Source: Chitinophagaceae bacterium UBA3961 (GTDB lineage: Bacteria; Bacteroidota; Bacteroidia; Chitinophagales; Chitinophagaceae). Taken from it: DNA of 11,628 bases. Each line of letters begins with the position of its first letter. Within the stretch, counting starts at the first letter, position 1. The stretch covers positions 1,351-12,978 of the forward strand of contig DGDD01000180.1 of the NCBI GenBank assembly GCA_002385265.1, given 5' to 3'. A program made the translations under genes and the position numbers. Shown piece after piece: positions 6,372-11,628 of the stretch. The notes under the pieces are model-generated. The model saw only the letters and a program-made list of their open reading frames with translations. It did no database searches and was not told the DNA's origin.

Positions 6372-7610
6372 ATGATTTTGAATTATTTGTGGATCGGATT
6401 TTTCCTGATAGCTTTTATCGTAGCCCTCATTAGAGTAGGGATGGGCGACACGGCTATTTTGAAGACCATGATGGATGGCGTTTTCGATTCTGCCAGCACC
6501 GGTGTTACCATTTCTATGGGTCTTATTGGTGTTATGAGCTTGTTTCTTGGATTTATGAACATTGGCGAGAAAGCAGGCGCGGTTCGTTTTTTATCGCGCA
6601 TCGTAGGCCCCTTCTTCTCAAAACTCTTCCCCGATTTGCCAAAAAATCATCCGGCCATGGGGCATATGATGATGAATTTTTCGGCCAATTTACTCGGTCT
6701 CGACAATGCAGCAACTCCTTTCGGTTTGAAAGCGATGGAAAGCATGCAGCAAGACAATCCAAATAAAGAAGTGGCTTCGAATTCTCAGATCATGTTCATG
6801 GTGCTGCATGCATCCGGACTAACCTTGATCCCGGTGAGCATTATTGCGCAGCGTGTATTGTTGAAATCAAACAATCCAACAGAAATATTCATCCCTTGTA
6901 TGATCGGAACCTTTGTGGCTACTATTGTTGCCATGAGTGTTACGGCCATTTGGCAGAAGTTTACCTGGCAACAATGGAAAGCCATTCTGGCTTTGAGTTT
7001 GATTGGTTCAGTTGTGCTGGCCGGTATGGGGATCTATCTGCGCCTCTATCTTACAAAAGAAGGAGCTACTACCTTTTCTAACTTGGTGAGTAATGGACTG
7101 ATCCTTCTATTATTCATCGTGTTTATTATTGGTGGCTTAGTGAAAAAAGTGATGGTATTTGATGCTTTTATTGACGGAGCTAAACAAGGCTTTGATGTAG
7201 CCATCAAGATCATTCCGTATTTGGTGGGAATTTTTGTTGGAATCAGTTTGCTGCGCACTTGCGGAGCTTTTGATTATATGGTGCAGGGATTGAGTTGGGT
7301 GTGTCACGCCGTTGGAATTGACGATCAGTTTGTGCCGGCCATGCCTACTGCATTCATTAAGCCTTTTAGCGGGGGCGGTGCCCGTGCCATGATGCTTGAT
7401 GCGATGAAGGTTTATGGACCTGATAGTTTTGTGGGCAGATTGGCCTGTGTTTTTCAGGGATCTGCAGACACCACTTTCTACATCGTTGCTGTGTATTTTG
7501 GCTCGGTGGGTATCAAGAATACACGATATGCGGTTTCCGCTGCATTGCTGGCCGATTTAGCGGGAATTATTACAGCGATCTTTCTGGCTTATTACTGGCC
7601 TTGGTCATAA
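6372..7610 (+). CDS. Fused SpmA-SpmB-like membrane protein (two nucleoside-recognition/gate domains)
   Basis: This 412-residue inner-membrane protein joins two units that are separate spore maturation proteins, SpmA and SpmB, in Bacillus. The first half (about 1-200) carries the SpmA hallmark NFSANLLGLDNAATPFGLKAM at 102-122, whose Asn- and Gly-rich helix breaks are typical of gate-domain transporters. The second half (about 235-412) resembles SpmB, with KPFSGGGARAMMLDAM, YGPDSFVGRLACVFQGSADTTFY and VYFGSVGIKNTRYA near the end. About eight to ten membrane segments are likely. The fused form is familiar in non-sporulating Bacteroidota, where its substrate is unknown; the Bacillus proteins affect spore-core dehydration, so that role cannot apply directly. 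The ATG at 6372 opens a clean first helix. The gene is divergent from ychF by 109 bases and appears to be transcribed alone. No exact -7 box was found in front of it. Confidence 0.9.
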   Translation: MILNYLWIGFFLIAFIVALIRVGMGDTAILKTMMDGVFDSASTGVTISMGLIGVMSLFLGFMNIGEKAGAVRFLSRIVGPFFSKLFPDLPKNHPAMGHMMMNFSANLLGLDNAATPFGLKAMESMQQDNPNKEVASNSQIMFMVLHASGLTLIPVSIIAQRVLLKSNNPTEIFIPCMIGTFVATIVAMSVTAIWQKFTWQQWKAILALSLIGSVVLAGMGIYLRLYLTKEGATTFSNLVSNGLILLLFIVFIIGGLVKKVMVFDAFIDGAKQGFDVAIKIIPYLVGIFVGISLLRTCGAFDYMVQGLSWVCHAVGIDDQFVPAMPTAFIKPFSGGGARAMMLDAMKVYGPDSFVGRLACVFQGSADTTFYIVAVYFGSVGIKNTRYAVSAALLADLAGIITAIFLAYYWPWS

Positions 7611-7622
7611 AAGTTTTAAAAG

Positions 7623-7652
7623 AAAAAAGCGCTTCGAAAGAAGCGCTTTTTT
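7623..7652. terminator. Bidirectional intrinsic terminator
   Basis: A perfect 13-bp inverted repeat, AAAAAAGCGCTTC at 7623-7635 and GAAGCGCTTTTTT at 7640-7652, encloses a GAAA tetraloop. The A-run on one side and T-run on the other let it act for both convergent genes: the SpmA-SpmB-like gene ending at 7610 and the small secreted-protein gene ending at 7660. Confidence 0.92.
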
Positions 7653-7659
7653 AATGTAT

Positions 7660-8115
7660 TTATTTGAAAGTAAATCTTGCTGAAAGGGAGAGGGCGTCGG
7701 GAACGAATTTTATTTTTGGGACGATGTCCAGCTCCGGTTTCCAATCCAATGAAAGGTTCAATGGAATATTGGGGAACTTGTAATCTAAGCCAACGATTCC
7801 GGTTGGGCCAACATAGGTTGAGCCGCCTTCAAACCCAACATAAGCACCGGCTCCATAAAACCAGCTAAAGCCTTGTGGTTTGAGTTGATTGTGGATTTCC
7901 AATAAGGCACCTACACCAAAGCGACTTCCAAAGGACACCAATCCTTCGATGGCCGATTTCTCTGTAACGAAGTATTTTCCTGTAATGGAATTGCTGATGG
8001 TAGGGGAGGCATTGGAAAGGCGAATACCGGCGGCGAATTTATAATCTTGCGCCATCACCTTCGAGCCAATAATGGTGAGAATGAAGATTGCTACTACGGT
8101 TTTGAATACTTTCAT
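7660..8115 (-). CDS. Small secreted beta-barrel-like protein of unknown function
   Basis: The product is 151 residues from the ATG at 8115, chosen because it opens a standard signal peptide (MKVFKTVVAIFILTIIGSKVMAQ) with cleavage around residues 20-23; eight extra in-frame codons up to 8139 are not signal-like. The mature part, about 128 residues, is rich in Gly and aromatic residues in alternating strands: YKFAAGIRLS, GLVSFGSRFGVGALLEI, FSWFYGAGAYVGFEGG, PTGIVGLDYKF, LNLSLDWKPELDI and a final LSLSARFTFK ending in a positively charged residue after Phe. This pattern suggests a small eight-strand outer-membrane barrel, but I recognise no named family. It lies 92 bases after the OstA-like gene. 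A weak -7 candidate, TATTTTCG at 8147-8140, has one mismatch. The function is unknown. Confidence 0.78.
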   Translation of the reverse strand: MKVFKTVVAIFILTIIGSKVMAQDYKFAAGIRLSNASPTISNSITGKYFVTEKSAIEGLVSFGSRFGVGALLEIHNQLKPQGFSWFYGAGAYVGFEGGSTYVGPTGIVGLDYKFPNIPLNLSLDWKPELDIVPKIKFVPDALSLSARFTFK

Positions 8116-8207
8116 ATTGTCCAGTTTAGGTTGCTTCAACGAAAATAGTGCCAGCCCCCATTAATTGTTGTTGAGTAATGTTTAAATAGTATTTCTTTAA
8201 CAGGATC

Positions 8208-9827
8208 TTATTCACCAAAGAGTTCGTATTTGGTTTTAGGACGGCGCTTTTCATGCCATTGGAAGTTGGGCAGTCGTTTCGATTCTTCAGGCACTTGCTT
8301 GATTGGGTACATGGTTCCTTTCACATCGTTCACAAACACCACTCGGTTTACTTTTTTCTCTACAAATCGAAGATCGATGATATCGCCTGTGGCGCGGTTG
8401 ATGCCTATTAAGCTGCTGTCTTTATCGTCGGTAATGATGTAAATACTTTCCGCATTTCCTTTCGCTCGAACATAATCGAGATTGCCTTCTTTGAAATAGG
8501 CATAAATACGATTGCCTTTTATTTGATTGTAAAGCCCGCTGCCGGCATCACTGATCAACATCCCTTTTTCGAAGACCTCCATTTTATCGGTTTTTTTATT
8601 CTTCGTGTAGAGAAGAATGGTATCGCCCGTAATTTGCCCGGTATTGCCCCATACAATTGGCTTTTGCATGAGCCGGAAAATGGAGTCTTTGCCAGAATAG
8701 AATAAACTGTCGGCCACCGCTTGCAAGGAATCGCTGAATATTCTCACGTTTCTATATGCTTTGAAATAGCGATCTGTACTATCGTTGTTGTTAATAGAGT
8801 CCTTCGTGATCACCACTTTCCCTTTGATGGTATCTTTCAATACAGTACTGTCTTTACCGAGCTTACTGAGTTTGCCGGAGAACAACGTATCAGCGGCAAT
8901 ATAGATGGAATCCTCTTCTTGTTTGATGATCATAAGCGGATTCAACGTGGCTCTGAAATTACCTTCTTTTTTATTGGCCTCAATTAGGTTTGCTAGAACG
9001 GCAACTCCTTGCGCTGTGTCTTTATAAACTGCGTTTCCCTTTAAAATACTGATACCGGTTTCATCATCTGTAGTGATGTCGTTGGCGGTGATTTGCGTTG
9101 CCCCATCTTTGATAGTGGGTCTTTTTCCGAAGACTGCTTTCTTATTCTTCAAGTCGTAAAACCCTTCACGCGTGATGATTTCACGTTTTGAACTGTCCAC
9201 GATTTTTGTGCGATCGATGAATGTGGCAATTTCAGAATTGGTATTGTATAAGAGTGAGTCGGTTTCAAGATTGTACTTCGGATCTTTGAGTTTTACATTT
9301 CTTTTAAAGTAGATGTCTTTCAAGTCGGCATAGTAAGTGCCTTCTTTACTGGTAAGTACCGAAGAGCCGTTTACCACTCTGCCTCCATTTTTGTATTCGC
9401 CCAATTTCTGGTTGATATCGTACACTAAATCTTCCGTGTAGAGGGTGGATTTATTATCGGTGAGTTTTACCTTCTTTTTTAGGAAAGCCACTTTGGTATC
9501 TGTATGATAAAGGAGGTATTGAGAATAGGTATGAATGCTGTCTCGATCGTTGATGTGAATATTTCCGAACGCTTCCACCGTCTTTAGCCGTTTGTTATAA
9601 ACCGCACTGTCGAAATAGAAAGTGGTGCTTCCTTGTTTGATAATGGCATGCCCTACTAGAATCTGAAGTTCAGTAACAGAGTCGATTCTCTTAAATCCAT
9701 TCTTATCGGCATTGATGATTTCCACCAATTTCATAGTATCAGAAGCCGTAGTATCGGTTACTGCTTGAGCATGGGCCAATTGGCTCATGCAGAGTAGGAC
9801 AATAAGAAGGGAAAAGACTGACTTCAT
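8208..9827 (-). CDS. OstA-like (LptA/LptD N-terminal domain type) periplasmic protein
   Basis: The protein is 539 residues, with a signal peptide MKSVFSLLIVLLCMSQLAHA cleaved near residue 20. The mature part is a long series of beta-strand repeats of the OstA/LptA fold: DSAVYNKRLKTVEAFGNIHI, LVYDINQKLGEYKNGG, YYADLKDIYFKRNVKL and LLYNTNSEIATF recur at intervals of roughly 35-45 residues to about residue 250, and comparable strands with ITGDTILLYTKN follow later. Such beta-jellyroll proteins form the periplasmic bridge that carries lipopolysaccharide to the outer membrane; the Bacteroidota form is longer than E. coli LptA (185 residues) and has no barrel domain like LptD. The start ATG (9827-9825) shares one base with the TAA of the MCE gene, indicating translational coupling. 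An LPS-transport role is inferred from the family; it is not shown for this protein. Confidence 0.88.
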   Translation of the reverse strand: MKSVFSLLIVLLCMSQLAHAQAVTDTTASDTMKLVEIINADKNGFKRIDSVTELQILVGHAIIKQGSTTFYFDSAVYNKRLKTVEAFGNIHINDRDSIHTYSQYLLYHTDTKVAFLKKKVKLTDNKSTLYTEDLVYDINQKLGEYKNGGRVVNGSSVLTSKEGTYYADLKDIYFKRNVKLKDPKYNLETDSLLYNTNSEIATFIDRTKIVDSSKREIITREGFYDLKNKKAVFGKRPTIKDGATQITANDITTDDETGISILKGNAVYKDTAQGVAVLANLIEANKKEGNFRATLNPLMIIKQEEDSIYIAADTLFSGKLSKLGKDSTVLKDTIKGKVVITKDSINNNDSTDRYFKAYRNVRIFSDSLQAVADSLFYSGKDSIFRLMQKPIVWGNTGQITGDTILLYTKNKKTDKMEVFEKGMLISDAGSGLYNQIKGNRIYAYFKEGNLDYVRAKGNAESIYIITDDKDSSLIGINRATGDIIDLRFVEKKVNRVVFVNDVKGTMYPIKQVPEESKRLPNFQWHEKRRPKTKYELFGE

Positions 9828-10822
9828 TACTTGTTCGATCCTTTTGCCGGGATGCTATCGTAAAGTGGTTTGCTTAATGGACCTGTTTTATCTTTCTTCC
9901 CGAAAACCGATACGTTTACATATCGTTTGGGGTGAGTTTTAAAATCGTCGAGTAAGGTAGTTAAACTTCTATTGGTTTGTCGCAATTCATCGTACAATTT
10001 GCGATCATTTAACAACGCACCCACACTGCCTTCCGGACTGTTTACTTTGTTTAAGGTGGTCTCCAATTTTGCTACTGCCGATTGAAGCCCTGATACTGTT
10101 TCAGCAATCTTAGCTTGCGAAAGATTCTTGGTTGTAACCTGTAAGTTGTTTAAAGTGCTATCAATTGAAGCATTGTTTTTTGCCAAATTACCGGTAACAC
10201 TTTCAACATTGTTTAAGGTATGGGCTAGGGCTCCTGATTGGGTGTTCAAGAGCTCTACCAATGATTTGGAAGATGTGGTTAAATTGGCTACAATTTCATG
10301 CAAATTATTCTGTGTGTTGGGGTCCAGTACCGCATTCAGTTTTTGGATCACAGATTCTAACTGAACCAAGGTTTTGTTGATATTGTCTACAGCCGGATCA
10401 AGGCTTGTTTTTACCTGCGACATTAAATCGGGAGACAATTTAACGGAAAGTTCACCACCGTCTTGCACGTATTCTTTAGCGTTACCCATTACAATAACTA
10501 CGCTAGTGGCACCCAGGAGGGTTCTTGAAAGGGTAGCATAGGAATCTTTGGGGATATTGATGCTTTGCTTAAGAGTGATGCTTACTTTAATTCCGGTGAG
10601 GTTTGCATCTTTTGCTTCCAAATCGGCTACGCGCCCTACTTGGTATCCTTTCACATAAACGGGACTAGAAGGAGCCAGTCCTTCTACGCTTGGAAATTCA
10701 GCGAATACCGTATTGGAAAGCTCGGTAATATCTTTACCTTTTAAGAAATTGAATCCTAAGATCAGTATTGTAATAGCGATCGCAGTTAGCGCCCCTACTT
10801 TAGTTTCGTTTGATACCTTCAT
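9827..10822 (-). CDS. MCE-domain (MlaD-like) lipid-transport protein
   Basis: The protein is 331 residues with one N-terminal membrane anchor at about 8-28 (VGALTAIAITILILGFNFLKG), leaving the rest in the periplasm. An MCE domain follows at about 37-115, with VFAEFPSVEGLAPSSPVYVKGYQVGRV and the strand pair through SRTLLGATSVVIVMG. Residues from about 130 to 290 are a long helical, Asn/Leu/Ser-rich stretch suited to a coiled needle or tube, as in MCE proteins that span the periplasm. The end contains HPKRYVNVSVFGKK, a recurrent tail in Bacteroidota MCE proteins. MCE proteins form hexamers that carry phospholipids between membranes, normally with an MlaE permease and MlaF ATPase, which are not in this window. 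The gene precedes the OstA-like gene with a one-base overlap and has its own promoter at 10858-10865. Confidence 0.93.
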   Translation of the reverse strand: MKVSNETKVGALTAIAITILILGFNFLKGKDITELSNTVFAEFPSVEGLAPSSPVYVKGYQVGRVADLEAKDANLTGIKVSITLKQSINIPKDSYATLSRTLLGATSVVIVMGNAKEYVQDGGELSVKLSPDLMSQVKTSLDPAVDNINKTLVQLESVIQKLNAVLDPNTQNNLHEIVANLTTSSKSLVELLNTQSGALAHTLNNVESVTGNLAKNNASIDSTLNNLQVTTKNLSQAKIAETVSGLQSAVAKLETTLNKVNSPEGSVGALLNDRKLYDELRQTNRSLTTLLDDFKTHPKRYVNVSVFGKKDKTGPLSKPLYDSIPAKGSNK

Positions 10823-10857
10823 ATTAGAAGTTGTTTAACCACAGTCCAATGAAAGGG

Positions 10858-10865
10858 CAAAAATA
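10858..10865 (-). promoter_or_regulatory. Bacteroidota -7 promoter box of the MCE/OstA-like unit
   Basis: On the minus strand TATTTTTG matches TAnnTTTG exactly, 35 bases before the MCE gene's ATG. No clear TTTG stands at the -33 distance. Together with the terminator at 10985-11021 it implies that the MCE/OstA-like pair is transcribed separately from the amidase. Confidence 0.55.
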
Positions 10866-10984
10866 GATAAAATAGTGGGTTTCTGGGAATTATCCTTTTT
10901 TGAAGCCGCTTTGAATGAGTGGATTTAGAGTTTTGTTAAGAAACGAGCGGAAGAGTCGACGATGTTTAGGAATTGGCTTGTAAT

Positions 10985-11021
10985 AAAAATAAAAAAGCCA
11001 GTCTTTAAGGAGACTGGCTTT
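10985..11021 (-). terminator. Intrinsic terminator of the amidase gene
   Basis: On the minus strand AAAGCCAGTCT (11021-11011) pairs with AGACTGGCTTT (11004-10994) around a 6-base loop, and the T-run continues past the stem (TTTTTTATTTTTATT in all). It is 19 bases after the amidase stop. The remaining 10866-10984 stretch up to the MCE promoter shows nothing I can identify. Confidence 0.9.
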
Positions 11022-11039
11022 CAAATATTTACGAATCGG

Positions 11040-11628
11040 TTATTTTCTACTCACTACTGAGTTGATCTTAGCTTTTGGCGTATTTTTACCCAGCACGTTT
11101 TTGTTCTCCAATTGTTGTTTGTAGCGTTTGATTGCATTGAACACATTATCGGCAACTTCATTTTGTCCTTTTTCACTGTTCAAGTAGTTCTCTTCATCTT
11201 CATTTGTGATGAAACCGGTTTCAACCAAAATAGAGGGCATCGCGGTTGCTTGTAACACCCAAATACCTTCCCAGGTCCGTTGTTTTACCCCGTTACTCGA
11301 GCGACCGGCATTGGTAAACTCTTCTTCCACAAAAGAGGCGAGGAGCAGGCTCTTATCGAAATACTTCTTCGTCCACAACAATGATTTGGCCTTAAATTCC
11401 GGGTCGTTAATATTAGGCACATACTCAAGTGAATCATATACTTGTTCACCAACGAATTCGCCTTTTTCGTCGGCTCTATCGGCAGCCCAGATATAAGTTT
11501 CCGTGCCACTTCTAGTGTTTGGTGTATAATATACATTGTACTTGGGAACCTTTCTGGTTTTTTTCACTCTTTTACCACCTTTCTTCACATAATAGGTTTC
11601 GGATTTGTATCCGATGAACTTGGTATGT
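11040..11628 (-). CDS. N-acetylmuramoyl-L-alanine amidase, Amidase_3 type (partial, N-terminus beyond the right edge)
   Basis: The frame is open to the window edge, giving 195 residues of the C-terminal half; an apparent GTG start at 11588 is internal. Amidase_3 enzymes are zinc hydrolases that cut the bond between N-acetylmuramic acid and L-alanine in peptidoglycan, often during cell separation. The visible part has RSGTETYIW, the usual anchor after the metal-binding histidine, a variable insert, SLLLASFVEEEF and GVKQRTWEGIWVLQATAMPSILVETGFITN, where the Glu of LVETGF is the family's catalytic residue. The domain closes with DEENYLNSEKGQNEVADNVFNAIKRYK, and a basic low-complexity tail follows. 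The first zinc ligands (expected HxG and Glu motifs) are outside the window. The lysine-rich KKGGKRVKKTRKV stretch is likely a loop insert. The gene ends at its own terminator before the MCE/OstA-like unit. Confidence 0.92.
   Translation of the reverse strand, partial: HTKFIGYKSETYYVKKGGKRVKKTRKVPKYNVYYTPNTRSGTETYIWAADRADEKGEFVGEQVYDSLEYVPNINDPEFKAKSLLWTKKYFDKSLLLASFVEEEFTNAGRSSNGVKQRTWEGIWVLQATAMPSILVETGFITNEDEENYLNSEKGQNEVADNVFNAIKRYKQQLENKNVLGKNTPKAKINSVVSRK

Noticed and set aside
8140..8147. Minus-strand TATTTTCG as a promoter of the small secreted protein.
   Set aside because: It has one mismatch and no -33 element; kept only as a remark in that gene's entry.
11586..11588. GTG at 11588 as the start of the amidase gene.
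   Set aside because: The same frame stays open upstream to the window edge and the N-terminal half of the catalytic domain is missing, so the gene simply continues beyond the window.

Overview
The window looks like ordinary chromosome of a Gram-negative Bacteroidota bacterium, most likely of the Chitinophagaceae or a close relative. The pointers are a TonB-dependent receptor with a carboxypeptidase-regulatory-like N-terminal domain, a Bacteroidota-type OstA-like protein next to an MCE protein, moderate GC content, starts without Shine-Dalgarno sequences, and promoter -7 boxes of the TAnnTTTG type in front of ychF and the MCE gene. The family-level placement is inference. There are no RNA genes, insertion sequences, phage genes or CRISPR arrays that I can see.

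Layout. (1) 1-1949, minus strand: purC, then a small ABA4-like membrane protein, then an uncharacterised multi-pass membrane protein that runs off the left edge; the spacing suggests co-transcription. (2) 2105-4982, plus strand: a TonB-dependent receptor whose reading frame is broken at about 2492-2506, so signal peptide and N-terminal domain lie in one frame and plug plus barrel in another. A clear intrinsic terminator follows. (3) 5162-6262, minus strand: ychF, with its own terminator facing that of the receptor and a four-copy 7-bp repeat just after its stop codon. (4) 6372-7610, plus strand: a fused SpmA-SpmB-like membrane protein, followed by a 13-bp perfect hairpin serving both convergent genes. 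(5) 7660-11628, minus strand, an envelope region: the C-terminal half of an N-acetylmuramoyl-L-alanine amidase (cut by the right edge) with terminator, then a two-gene unit MCE protein/OstA-like protein with stop and start overlapping by one base, then a small secreted beta-barrel-like protein.

How the genes relate. Peptidoglycan amidase, MCE lipid-transport protein and OstA-like LPS-export protein together form an envelope-building neighbourhood. PurC (purine synthesis) and YchF (ribosome-associated ATPase) are housekeeping genes. I found no convincing undescribed system. The points most worth a second look are the receptor frameshift, the ABA4-like/membrane protein pair beside purC, and the overlapping MCE-OstA pair.
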